DNA of 64,000 bases, from the NCBI RefSeq assembly GCF_009724245.1, contig NZ_WNNK01000014.1:1-64000 (forward strand). The letters run 5' to 3'. Positions within the stretch are counted from its first letter, which is position 1. The number at the start of each line of letters is the position of its first letter. The translations under genes and the position numbers were made by a program. This document shows, piece after piece, positions 9,053-17,621 of the stretch. Below the pieces are notes generated by a model, which saw only the letters and a program-made list of their open reading frames with translations, was not told the DNA's origin and did no database searches. The stretch is from Pseudomonas spelaei (GTDB taxonomy: Bacteria; Pseudomonadota; Gammaproteobacteria; Pseudomonadales; Pseudomonadaceae).

Positions 9053-10237
9053 ATGCGTGAAGTAGTGATCGTCGACAGCGTGCGAACCGGCCTGGCCAAG
9101 TCCTTTCGCGGCAAGTTCAACCAGACCCGCCCTGATGACATGGCTGCCCATTGCGTCAATGCGCTACTGACCCGCAATGGGCTCGATCCGGCCAGTGTCG
9201 AGGATTGCATTGTCGGCGCCGGCTCCAACGAAGGGGCGCAGGGCTACAATATCGGCCGCAACGTCGCGGTGCTGTCGCGGCTGGGCACGGGTACGGCAGG
9301 GATGACCCTCAACCGTTTCTGCTCGTCTGGGTTACAGGCGATTGCCATTGCGGCCAACCAGATTGCGTCCGGCTGCAGCGACATCATTGTCGCGGGTGGT
9401 GTCGAGTCCATCAGCCTGACGATGAAGAGCGTCAACACCGATAACCTGATCAACCCGCTCCTCAAGGAGCAGGTGCCGGGCATCTACTTCCCCATGGGCC
9501 AGACCGCCGAAATAGTCGCTCGCCGCTATAACGTCAGCCGCGAAGATCAGGACCTGTATGCCCTGCAAAGTCAGCAGCGCACGGCGCAAGCCCAGGCAGA
9601 CGGTTTGTTTGACGATGAAATCGTGCCGATGGCGGTCAAGTACAAGGTCGAGGACAAAAGCACCGGTGAGGTGCAGATCCTCGACGGCGTGGTGGATCGG
9701 GATGACTGCAACCGCCCGGACACCACACTGGCCAGTCTCGCCGGGTTGAAACCGGTGTTCGCCGAGGACGGTTCGGTGACGGCGGGCAACTCGTCGCAGT
9801 TGTCCGATGGTGCGTCGATGACCCTGGTGATGAGCCTGGAAAAAGCCCTGGAACTGGGGCTTAAACCCAAGGCGTTTTTCCGTGGGTTTACTGTGGCCGG
9901 CTGCGAGCCGGACGAGATGGGCATCGGCCCCGTGTTTTCAGTGCCCAAATTACTTAAGGCGCGGGGGTTGCAAGTGGCGGATATCGACCTGTGGGAACTC
10001 AATGAGGCATTTGCGTCCCAGTGCCTGTATGCGCGTAATCGGCTGGAAATCGACAACACCCGATACAACGTCAACGGTGGGTCGATCTCCATTGGTCATC
10101 CGTTTGGCATGACCGGGTCACGTCAGGTCGGGCATCTGGTACGGGAGCTGCAGCGGCGCCATTTGCGTTATGGGATCGTCACCATGTGCGTGGGTGGCGG
10201 GATGGGTGCGACCGGGTTGTTTGAGGCTGTGCGTTAG
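9053..10237 (+). CDS. Thiolase family protein (acetyl-CoA C-acyltransferase)
   Basis: The enzyme is expected to catalyse thiolytic cleavage or condensation of acyl-CoA in fatty-acid or related catabolism. All thiolase residues are present: acyl-accepting Cys90 in NRFCSSGLQ, His349 in ISIGHPFGMTGSR and proton-donor Cys379 in MCVGGGMGATG, plus the conserved NEAFA. Length is 394 aa, typical. An AAGAGG site precedes the ATG. No hydratase/dehydrogenase partner is adjacent, so whether it works in beta-oxidation or acetoacetyl-CoA synthesis cannot be fixed from context. Confidence 0.92.
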   Translation: MREVVIVDSVRTGLAKSFRGKFNQTRPDDMAAHCVNALLTRNGLDPASVEDCIVGAGSNEGAQGYNIGRNVAVLSRLGTGTAGMTLNRFCSSGLQAIAIAANQIASGCSDIIVAGGVESISLTMKSVNTDNLINPLLKEQVPGIYFPMGQTAEIVARRYNVSREDQDLYALQSQQRTAQAQADGLFDDEIVPMAVKYKVEDKSTGEVQILDGVVDRDDCNRPDTTLASLAGLKPVFAEDGSVTAGNSSQLSDGASMTLVMSLEKALELGLKPKAFFRGFTVAGCEPDEMGIGPVFSVPKLLKARGLQVADIDLWELNEAFASQCLYARNRLEIDNTRYNVNGGSISIGHPFGMTGSRQVGHLVRELQRRHLRYGIVTMCVGGGMGATGLFEAVR

Positions 10238-10264
10238 CCGATCTTGCCTTGTAAACCCGATCAG

Positions 10265-10353
10265 TGTGGGAGCTGGCTTGCCTGCGATGGCGGATTGTCA
10301 TCTGAATGGATGCTGACTGATACTCCGCCATCGCAGGCAAGCCAGCTCCCACA
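10265..10353. repeat. REP element, perfect 30-bp inverted repeat
   Basis: The arms 10265-10294 and 10324-10353 are exact reverse complements over 30 bases, beginning TGTGGGAGCTGGCTTGCC, with a 29-base spacer. This is the common fluorescens-group REP type and is repeated in diverged form at 30020-30106 and 61910-61977. It lies between the thiolase and the EamA gene, where it may also act as a transcript-end hairpin. Confidence 0.9.
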
Positions 10354-10449
10354 TTTGATTTATGGTGTGTCCTACAAAAAACCTCGCCCAAGTCCCGCCT
10401 GATCCCCCTAGAATGCTGGTTCCTCCACCTCTGGCTTTTTGGGGCATTC

Positions 10450-11403
10450 ATGCACATCTCATCCGGCCGCTGGGTCTACGGCTTATCCCTGGCCCTGCTG
10501 ACCGCGCTGCTCTGGGGCATTCTGCCCATCAAGCTCAAGCAAGTCCTGCAGGTGATGGACCCGATCACCGTGACCTGGTTTCGCTTGACCGTGTCCGGCC
10601 TTTGCCTGTTCGTCTACCTCGCCGCGGTCAAACGCTTGCCCAGTCGACGCGTATTGGGGCCGCGCGGCGGCTGGCTGGTAGCGATGGCTGTATGCGGGTT
10701 GGTGGGCAACTACGTGCTGTATCTGGTGGGGCTGAACCTGCTGAGCCCCGGCACCGCGCAACTGGTGGTGCAAGTGGGGCCGATCTTTCTGATGATCGCC
10801 AGTGTGTTCATCTTCAAGGAACGCTTCAGCCTGGGGCAGGGTATGGGGTTGCTGGTGCTGATTATCGGTTTCGGATTGTTCTTCAATCAGCGTCTGGAAG
10901 AACTGCTGACCTCCTTGGGTAGTTACACCGCCGGAGTGTTGACCATCCTGCTGGCGACCACCATCTGGACCTTTTATGCCCTGGGCCAGAAGCAACTGCT
11001 GACGGTGTGGAATTCCTTGCAGGTGATGATGGTGATCTACCTGTCGTGCGCCGTGTTGTTGACACCTTGGGCGCATCCTCTGGAAGCGCTGCAACTGAGC
11101 CCGCTGCAAGGCTGGTTGTTGCTCGCCTGCTGCCTGAATACGTTGATTGCCTACGGCGCATTTGCCGAGGCGCTGGCTCATTGGGAAGCGTCGCGGGTCA
11201 GTGCGACCCTGGCGATGACGCCCCTGGTCACCTTTGCCGCCGTAGCCGTTGCGGCGTCACTGTGGCCCGAGTATGTGCAGGCCGAGCAAATCAATGCGTT
11301 GGGCTATGGCGGTGCGGTGTTGGTGGTGCTGGGGTCTGCGACGGTGGCATTGGCGCCTTCGTTGCTCGCCGGGCTCAGGGCCCGGCGGGTACGGTTGATG
11401 TAA
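10450..11403 (+). CDS. EamA/DMT-family inner-membrane transporter
   Basis: A 317-aa protein with about ten hydrophobic segments arranged as two EamA repeats (about residues 8-145 and 160-300). The second begins near YTAGVLTILLATTIWTFYALGQKQ. Features of the drug/metabolite transporter superfamily include an N-terminal WGILPIKLKQVL and short loops. The substrate is unknown; relatives export amino acids or metabolites. It is flanked by REP elements on both sides and looks monocistronic. Confidence 0.85.
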   Translation: MHISSGRWVYGLSLALLTALLWGILPIKLKQVLQVMDPITVTWFRLTVSGLCLFVYLAAVKRLPSRRVLGPRGGWLVAMAVCGLVGNYVLYLVGLNLLSPGTAQLVVQVGPIFLMIASVFIFKERFSLGQGMGLLVLIIGFGLFFNQRLEELLTSLGSYTAGVLTILLATTIWTFYALGQKQLLTVWNSLQVMMVIYLSCAVLLTPWAHPLEALQLSPLQGWLLLACCLNTLIAYGAFAEALAHWEASRVSATLAMTPLVTFAAVAVAASLWPEYVQAEQINALGYGGAVLVVLGSATVALAPSLLAGLRARRVRLM

Positions 11404-11534
11404 CCGCTGTCGAGGCACGAGGCTGCGATGGGCTGTAGCCGCTGTCGAGGTACGAGGCTGCGATGGGTTGCGAAGCGACCCCGAGGGCGGCCCTGCAGAC
11501 ACACATCACAGCTTCGTGCCTCGACAGCCGCTAC
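11404..11534. repeat. REP cluster of a second type, two direct units and one inverted unit
   Basis: A 29-base unit beginning CCGCTGTCGAGGCACGAGG occurs at 11404-11432 and again at 11439-11467 with one change. An inverted copy lies at 11507-11534. The inverted arm runs into the fumC stop codon (TAG, complement of 11531-11533). The cluster separates the converging EamA and fumC genes and probably provides their shared transcript-end structure. Confidence 0.85.
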
Positions 11535-12907
11535 ACCATGCTCTGCGGTCTCACCCATGCATCAAACTCTGCATCGGTCAAGTAACCCAACTCCAGCGCC
11601 GCTTCCCGTAGCGTCAGCCCTTGGGCATACGCCTTCTTGGCAATCTCTGCCGACTTGTCGTAGCCGATATGCGGGTTCAGCGCGGTCACCAGCATCAAGC
11701 CGCGCTCCAGGTGCTGGGCCATTTGCTCGGCGTCAGGCTCCAGCCCTGCAATGCAATGCTCCTGGAAGTTGCGGCAACCGTCGGCCAGCAGGCGAATCGA
11801 TTCGAGCAGGTTGTGGATAATCACCGGCTTGTACACGTTCAACTGCAAGTGGCCCTGGCTGGCGGCAAAGCCGATGGTCACGTCATTGCCCATCACTTGG
11901 CAGGCCAGCATCGACAGGGCTTCGCACTGGGTCGGGTTGACCTTGCCAGGCATGATCGAACTGCCCGGCTCATTGGCAGGCAGCTTGACTTCTGCCAGCC
12001 CCGCACGTGGCCCGGACCCCAGCAGGCGCAGGTCATTGGCGATTTTCATCAGGGCCACCGCCAGGGTTTTCAGCGCGCCAGACAACGTGGTCAACGGCTC
12101 ATGCCCGGCCAGTGCGGCGAATTTGTTCGGCGCAGTGACAAACGGCAGGCCTGACAGCGCCGCCAGTTCGGAGGCAATCGCCTCGCCAAAGCCATGGGGT
12201 GAGTTGAGCCCGGTACCGACGGCAGTGCCGCCCTGGGCCAGTTCATAGACGGCGGGCAGGGCGCTGCGAATTGCTCGTTCGGCGTAGTCCAGTTGCGCGA
12301 TGAACGCCGAGACTTCCTGGCCGAAGGTGATCGGCGTGGCATCCATCATGTGGGTGCGGCCGGTCTTCACCAGCTTCATATGACGCGCCGACAATTCCGC
12401 CAGGCCGCCGGACAGTTCGCGGATGGCCGGCAACAAGTGCTGGTTGACCGCCTGGGCTGCCGCAATGCTCATGGCAGTGGGGAAACAGTCGTTGGAGCTC
12501 TGGGAGCGGTTGACGTGATCGTTGGGGTGTACCGGGACTTTGCCGCCGCGGGGCTTGCCCGCCAGCTCGTTGGCGCGACCGGCGATCACTTCGTTGGCGT
12601 TCATGTTGCTCTGGGTGCCGCTGCCGGTCTGCCAGACCACCAGGGGGAACTGGTCGTCGTGCTGCCCATCGAGCACCTCATCGGCAGCCTGTTCGATCAA
12701 CCGGGCGATGTCGGCCGGGAGGTCGCCGTTACGGTCGTTGACCCGGGCGGCGGCCTTCTTGATCAGGGCCAGGGCGTGCAATACCGCCAGGGGCATGCGC
12801 TGGTCGCCAATGGCGAAGTTGACCAGCGAGCGTTGGGTCTGAGCACCCCAGTAAGCGTCGTCCGGGACTTGCACTTCTCCCAGGCTGTCGGTTTCGATAC
12901 GGCTCAT
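11531..12907 (-). CDS. fumC: Class II fumarate hydratase (fumarase C)
   Basis: It interconverts fumarate and malate in the TCA cycle as an iron-independent cytoplasmic homotetramer. The sequence carries the superfamily signature GSSIMPGKVNP with the catalytic mobile loop Ser, and conserved TGSGTQSNMNANEV and HPNDHVNRSQSSND segments. Length is 458 aa, as expected. The start MSRIETDS at 12907 is favoured by AAGGAG eight bases upstream; an in-frame start six codons earlier has none. The neighbouring DUF2059 and bolA genes match the fumC2 locus of P. aeruginosa as I recall it. Confidence 0.95.
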   Translation of the reverse strand: MSRIETDSLGEVQVPDDAYWGAQTQRSLVNFAIGDQRMPLAVLHALALIKKAAARVNDRNGDLPADIARLIEQAADEVLDGQHDDQFPLVVWQTGSGTQSNMNANEVIAGRANELAGKPRGGKVPVHPNDHVNRSQSSNDCFPTAMSIAAAQAVNQHLLPAIRELSGGLAELSARHMKLVKTGRTHMMDATPITFGQEVSAFIAQLDYAERAIRSALPAVYELAQGGTAVGTGLNSPHGFGEAIASELAALSGLPFVTAPNKFAALAGHEPLTTLSGALKTLAVALMKIANDLRLLGSGPRAGLAEVKLPANEPGSSIMPGKVNPTQCEALSMLACQVMGNDVTIGFAASQGHLQLNVYKPVIIHNLLESIRLLADGCRNFQEHCIAGLEPDAEQMAQHLERGLMLVTALNPHIGYDKSAEIAKKAYAQGLTLREAALELGYLTDAEFDAWVRPQSMV

Positions 12908-13101
12908 CGGGCACACTCCTTCCAAGACATGATTTCGCAGTTTAGGCCGTGATCGCCGCGAGGGGTTCCTTTGTGTTCTGTTTATCGACTTTCGTCGCGC
13001 AAATGCAGGCTCTATAAGGGGTGGGGTTGAGCGCCGAGGTTTTTTAGGCGCAGAATGGTCGCCCTTGGGGTCTTACCTCGCCTGCTAGAAAAGGAAACTC
13101 G

Positions 13102-13620
13102 ATGACTCGTCTTCGTGCCATCTGTACCGCGGTTGCTCTGGTATGTGCCAGCGGCCAGGTTTTTGCCGATACCGCCAGCCACAACGCCAGTGCCGAAGCC
13201 TTCCTTACGCTGGCCCATGCCGACAAGCTGGGTACCCCGGTGTACATGCAAGTGCAGCAAATGTTCGCTCAGCGTTTCGAGCAGACCAAGGCGCCTGCTA
13301 CCAAGCAAAGCGTGCTGGACAGCTACCAGGCCAAGGCCAACGCTGCCCTGGACCAGGCCATCGGCTGGAACAAGCTCAAGCCGGACATGGTCAAGCTCTA
13401 CACCACTAACTTCAGCGAATCCGAGCTCAAGGACCTGGTTGCGTTCTACCAGTCGCCCCTGGGCAAGAAAGTCCTGGAAAAAATGCCTCAGTTGACCCAG
13501 CAGTCGGCCCAGATGACCCAGGCCAAGCTGGAAAGCGCGGTCCCTGTGGTGAACAAGCTGTTGGAAGACATGACCAACGAGCTGACACCGAAAACCGCAG
13601 CACCGGCCAAAAAGAAGTAA
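13102..13620 (+). CDS. DUF2059 domain secreted or periplasmic protein
   Basis: A 172-aa protein with a clear Sec signal peptide (MTRLRAICTAVALVCASGQVFA, cut before DTAS) followed by the DUF2059 domain, which has the typical KDLVAFYQSPLGKKVLEKMPQL segment. The C-terminus is Ala/Lys-rich. Function is unknown in this family. AAAGGAAA lies before the ATG. The gap of 6 bases to bolA suggests cotranscription. Confidence 0.85.
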   Translation: MTRLRAICTAVALVCASGQVFADTASHNASAEAFLTLAHADKLGTPVYMQVQQMFAQRFEQTKAPATKQSVLDSYQAKANAALDQAIGWNKLKPDMVKLYTTNFSESELKDLVAFYQSPLGKKVLEKMPQLTQQSAQMTQAKLESAVPVVNKLLEDMTNELTPKTAAPAKKK

Positions 13621-13626
13621 TCAGGA

Positions 13627-13923
13627 ATGAGCATGCAACAGCGTATTGAAGCGGCACTTGTCGCCCTGGACCCGGAACACCTGAGCGTGCTGGATGAAAG
13701 CCATATGCACAGCCGTGGGTTGCAGACCCACTTCAAGGCCGTGCTGGTCAGCCAGCAGTTCGACGGGCTCAACCGCGTCAAGCGCCACCAGAAGGTCTAC
13801 GCCACCCTGGGTGACCTGATGAGCGAGTTTCATGCGTTGGCGCTGCATACCTATACGCCTGAAGAATGGGCGAAAATCGACGCAGCCCCGGCCTCGCCGA
13901 CCTGCGCTGGCGGTCATGGCTGA
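13627..13923 (+). CDS. bolA: BolA family protein
   Basis: A 98-aa BolA-fold protein with the segment HMHSRGLQTHFKAVLVSQQFDGLNRVKRHQKVYATLGD. It contains the conserved VKRHQ loop whose His takes part in Fe-S cluster sharing with monothiol glutaredoxins in this family. It probably works in Fe-S trafficking or regulation in the cytoplasm. It follows the DUF2059 gene directly and ends before a hairpin and a rho-independent terminator. Confidence 0.88.
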   Translation: MSMQQRIEAALVALDPEHLSVLDESHMHSRGLQTHFKAVLVSQQFDGLNRVKRHQKVYATLGDLMSEFHALALHTYTPEEWAKIDAAPASPTCAGGHG

Positions 13924-13928
13924 TCAGA

Positions 13929-13994
13929 AGGTGTCTCTGACACCTGGCATTTGCTAGAATCCGCAACGCGCCGCTTAGTCGGCGCGTTTTTTTT
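13929..13994 (+). terminator. Hairpin plus rho-independent terminator after bolA
   Basis: AGGTGTC/GACACCT arms (13929-13945, 3-base loop) are followed by a GC-rich stem CGCGCCG (13967-13973) and CGGCGCG (13980-13986) and then eight T residues (13987-13994). The second structure is a canonical terminator closing the DUF2059-bolA unit. The trhO start is 47 bases further on. Confidence 0.85.
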
Positions 13995-14040
13995 GCATCC
14001 GGTTCACCCTTTGCGAGGGTAGCCACCTGGAGAGATACCC

Positions 14041-14982
14041 ATGACACACCCTATTGTCGTGGCGGCACTGTATAAGTTCGTCACCCTGGAAGATTACGTT
14101 GCCTTGCGCGAGCCCTTGCTCAAGGCGATGGTCGACAACGGCATCAAAGGCACTTTGCTGATCGCCGAAGAAGGCATCAACGGCACGGTCTCCGGCAGCC
14201 GTGAAGGCATTGATGGCCTGATGGCCTGGCTCAAGAACGACCCACGCATGGACGACATCGACCATAAAGAGTCGTACTGCGATGAGCAGCCGTTCTACCG
14301 CACCAAGGTCAAGCTCAAGAAAGAAATCGTGACCCTGGGCGTCGAAGGCGTCGACCCCAACAAGAATGTCGGTACCTACGTTGACCCGCAAGACTGGAAT
14401 GCGCTGATCAGCGATCCGGAAGTACTGCTGATCGACACCCGCAATGACTACGAAGTGTCGATTGGTACCTTTGAGGGCGCTATCGACCCGAAGACCACCA
14501 GTTTTCGCGAGTTTCCCGACTACATCAAAGCCAACTTCGATCCGGCCAAACACAAGAAAGTCGCCATGTTCTGCACGGGTGGCATTCGTTGTGAAAAAGC
14601 CTCGAGCTATATGCTCAGCGAGGGTTTCGACGAGGTGTATCACCTCAAGGGTGGCATCCTGAAATACCTCGAAGAGGTGCCTCAGGAAGAAACCAAATGG
14701 CAGGGCGACTGCTTTGTCTTCGATAATCGCGTGACCGTGCGCCACGACTTGAGCGAAGGCGACTACGATCAATGTCATGCTTGCCGCACACCGATCAGTG
14801 TCGAGGACCGCGCGTCCGAGCACTATGTGGCCGGCATCAGTTGCCCGCACTGCTGGGATAAGCTTTCCGAGAAGACCCGTCGCAGCGCCATCGACCGGCA
14901 AAAGCAGATTGAGCTGGCCAAGGCCCGCAATATGCCGCACCCGATTGGTTACAACTACAAGCAATCATCCTCCGAGGCTTGA
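14041..14982 (+). CDS. trhO: tRNA uridine(34) hydroxylase TrhO (rhodanese-like, YceA family)
   Basis: TrhO hydroxylates U34 of certain tRNAs to ho5U using oxygen. The N-terminal YceA domain (about 1-110) is followed by a rhodanese domain (about 125-220) with the active loop FCTGGIRCEKAS, in which Cys178 is the reactive residue, and then a C-terminal Cys-rich segment (CHACRTPIS and CPHCWDKL). Length is 313 aa. CTGGAGAG precedes the ATG. It is followed four bases later by the DsbA-like gene, so the two are probably cotranscribed. Confidence 0.9.
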   Translation: MTHPIVVAALYKFVTLEDYVALREPLLKAMVDNGIKGTLLIAEEGINGTVSGSREGIDGLMAWLKNDPRMDDIDHKESYCDEQPFYRTKVKLKKEIVTLGVEGVDPNKNVGTYVDPQDWNALISDPEVLLIDTRNDYEVSIGTFEGAIDPKTTSFREFPDYIKANFDPAKHKKVAMFCTGGIRCEKASSYMLSEGFDEVYHLKGGILKYLEEVPQEETKWQGDCFVFDNRVTVRHDLSEGDYDQCHACRTPISVEDRASEHYVAGISCPHCWDKLSEKTRRSAIDRQKQIELAKARNMPHPIGYNYKQSSSEA

Positions 14983-14985
14983 GCC

Positions 14986-15621
14986 ATGTCCGCACGCCTG
15001 CTCTATGTAATGGATCCGATGTGTTCCTGGTGCTGGGGCTTCGCACCGGTAGTCGAGGCATTGGTGGAGCAGGCGCAGGCTGCTGGCGTCGAGTTGCATC
15101 TGGTGGTGGGCGGCTTGCGTACCGGCAGTGGTGCGGCGCTGGAGCCGGCGACCCGGCGCTACATCCTTGAGCATTGGCAGGCAGTCACCGAAGCCACCGG
15201 TCAGCCGTTCAAGCTGGAAGGTGCCTTGCCTGACGGTTTTGTCTACGACACCGAGCCTGCCTGCCGCGCCTTGGTCACCGCTCGCAGCCTGGCCCCGGAT
15301 TGCGCCTGGAAGTTGTTGGGTTTGATCCAGCGTGCGTTTTATATGCAGGGCCGGGACGTCACCCAGGCCAGCGTCCTGGTGGAACTGGCCGAAACCGCCG
15401 GCGTGCCACGGATCGAGTTTGCCGCCGCCTTTGACCGTGCCGACCAGCATGTGGCCACCGCCGCCGATTTCACCTGGGTTCAGGACTTGGGCATTGCCGG
15501 CTTTCCCACACTGCTGGCCGAACGCAATGGCCAGTTGGCCCTGCTGACCAACGGCTACCAGCCGCTGTCCGAATTGTCTCCCTTGCTCGGTCGCTGGCTG
15601 GAGCGTGTCGCCTGTGCCTGA
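14986..15621 (+). CDS. DsbA family protein (thioredoxin-fold, CSWC motif)
   Basis: A 211-aa thioredoxin-fold protein with the redox motif Cys-Ser-Trp-Cys in YVMDPMCSWCWGF at the N-terminus, and a cis-Pro segment GIAGFPTLLAE near residue 170. No signal peptide precedes the motif, so it is probably cytoplasmic, as in the FrnE/YwbO-like branch rather than periplasmic DsbA. The partner is unknown. The 3' end abuts or overlaps the ABC transporter start. Confidence 0.82.
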   Translation: MSARLLYVMDPMCSWCWGFAPVVEALVEQAQAAGVELHLVVGGLRTGSGAALEPATRRYILEHWQAVTEATGQPFKLEGALPDGFVYDTEPACRALVTARSLAPDCAWKLLGLIQRAFYMQGRDVTQASVLVELAETAGVPRIEFAAAFDRADQHVATAADFTWVQDLGIAGFPTLLAERNGQLALLTNGYQPLSELSPLLGRWLERVACA

Positions 15622-17434
15622 TCAGCCCGACAGTACTGTGCAATCCCCGCGTATCGATCGACTGACCTGGGCGGAAATTCGTCGCCTGGCCCTGCATCAC
15701 AAAAAATCCCTGTGGATCGCCAATGGTGTCGCCGTGCTGGCGACCTTGTGCAGCGTGCCCATTCCCCTGTTGCTGCCGCTGTTGGTGGACGAGGTGTTGC
15801 TGGGGCATGGCGACGCGGCCCTGAAGGTGATGAACCATGCGCTGCCGCTGGGCTGGCAGAAAGCGGCGGGTTATATCGGCTTGATGTTGCTGGTGACCCT
15901 GGCCCTGCGCTGCGGTGCGCTGGTGTTCAACGTATTGCAGGCGCGGTTGTTCGCGCGGCTGGCCAAGGACATCGTCTACCGCATTCGCGTGCGGTTGATC
16001 GAACGGCTCAAGCGGATTTCACTGAGTGAATACGAAAGCCTGGGCAGCGGTACCGTGACCACCCACTTGGTCACTGATCTGGATACCGTCGACAAGTTTG
16101 TCGGCGAGACCCTCAGCCGGTTCCTGGTGGCCATGCTGACCCTTGTGGGTACTTCCGGGATTCTGATGTGGATGCACTGGAAGTTGGCGTTGTTGATTCT
16201 GCTGTTCAACCCGCTGGTGATTTACGCCACGGTGCAGTTGGGCAAGCGGGTCAAACACCTGAAAAAGCTGGAAAACGACAGCACCTCGCGGTTTACCCAG
16301 GCACTGACCGAAACCCTCGATGCGATTCAGGAAGTCCGCGCCGGTAACCGTCAGGGATTTTTCCTCGGTCGCCTGGGTCGACGAGCCCAGGAAGTGCGGG
16401 ATTTTGCGGTCAATTCCCAGTGGAAAAGCGATGCCTCCAGTCGCGCCAGTGGCTTGCTGTTCCAGTTTGGTATCGACATCTTCCGTGCGGCGGCGATGCT
16501 CACAGTGCTGTTTTCCGACCTGTCCATCGGGCAGATGCTCGCGGTGTTCAGCTACCTGTGGTTCATGATCGGTCCCGTGGAGCAACTGCTGAACCTGCAA
16601 TATGCCTATTACGCGGCAGGCGGAGCGCTGACGCGGATCAACGAGCTGCTGGCCCGGGCTGACGAACCGCAATACGCTGGCGGCGCTGATCCCTTCGTTG
16701 ATTGTGAAACGGTGGGGATCGAGGTGCGTGGCCTTGATTTCGGGTATGGCGAAGAGCTGGTACTCGACCAGCTCAACCTGGTCATTGCGCCGGGTGAGAA
16801 GGTGGCTATTGTCGGTGCCAGCGGTGGCGGTAAAAGCACCTTGGTGCAACTGCTGCTGGGGCTTTATACACCTCAGGCAGGCACAATTCGTTTTGGTGGT
16901 GCGACCCAGCAGGAAATTGGCCTTGCGACGATTCGCGAGAACGTTGCGGTGGTGCTGCAACACCCGGCGTTGTTCAACGATACCGTGCGCGCCAACCTGA
17001 CCATGGGCCGTGAACGCAGCGACCAGGCCTGCTGGCAGGCATTGGAGATCGCCCAACTGGAGGCTACCGTCAAGGCGCTGCCTTTGGGACTGGACAGTGT
17101 GGTGGGGCGCTCCGGCGTGCGTTTTTCCGGCGGGCAGCGTCAGCGCCTGGCTATTGCGCGGATGGTCCTGGCCGAGCCGAAAGTGGTCATACTCGATGAA
17201 GCCACTTCCGCCCTGGATGCGGCTACCGAGTACAACCTGCACCAGGCGCTGGCGCGGTTTCTTAGTGGTCGTACTACACTGATCATTGCCCACCGGCTGT
17301 CGGCGGTAAAACAGGCTGACCGCGTGCTGGTGTTCGATGGCGGGCATATTGCCGAAGATGGCGACCATCAGCAGCTCATTGCCGATGGTGGGCTCTACGC
17401 CAAGCTCTACGGACATTTGCAGCAGGTGCGCTGA
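15614..17434 (+). CDS. ABC transporter with fused permease and ATPase domains (MsbA-like exporter)
   Basis: A half-size exporter of about 606 aa that should dimerise in the inner membrane. The transmembrane domain covers about residues 20-320. The ATPase domain has Walker A GASGGGKST, Q-loop AVVLQHPALF, signature FSGGQRQRL and Walker B VVILDEAT. The substrate is unknown; lipid and multidrug exporters share this layout. The GTG at 15614 is favoured because GGAG at 15600-15603 is 10 bases before it; a GTG at 15605 is too close. The start overlaps the upstream stop, indicating translational coupling. P. aeruginosa has the same order before rbdA. Confidence 0.88.
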   Translation: MPDQPDSTVQSPRIDRLTWAEIRRLALHHKKSLWIANGVAVLATLCSVPIPLLLPLLVDEVLLGHGDAALKVMNHALPLGWQKAAGYIGLMLLVTLALRCGALVFNVLQARLFARLAKDIVYRIRVRLIERLKRISLSEYESLGSGTVTTHLVTDLDTVDKFVGETLSRFLVAMLTLVGTSGILMWMHWKLALLILLFNPLVIYATVQLGKRVKHLKKLENDSTSRFTQALTETLDAIQEVRAGNRQGFFLGRLGRRAQEVRDFAVNSQWKSDASSRASGLLFQFGIDIFRAAAMLTVLFSDLSIGQMLAVFSYLWFMIGPVEQLLNLQYAYYAAGGALTRINELLARADEPQYAGGADPFVDCETVGIEVRGLDFGYGEELVLDQLNLVIAPGEKVAIVGASGGGKSTLVQLLLGLYTPQAGTIRFGGATQQEIGLATIRENVAVVLQHPALFNDTVRANLTMGRERSDQACWQALEIAQLEATVKALPLGLDSVVGRSGVRFSGGQRQRLAIARMVLAEPKVVILDEATSALDAATEYNLHQALARFLSGRTTLIIAHRLSAVKQADRVLVFDGGHIAEDGDHQQLIADGGLYAKLYGHLQQVR

Positions 17435-17621
17435 GGTTGAGTTTCAAACGAATTTCTGTGCTTAGTACGTGAGTTCCCCATGGGGAAAGCGGCTTTCCTG
17501 CTTCGTTTCGTGAAGTGGGCGCTAAATCGATCCGGAATATCCATGTGGGTTGACCGCATTTAGCTTGGGCTGCGCTGTCAGGAGCGGTTATCCACTGGCC
17601 TGTGCTTGTGCAAGGGACCTC

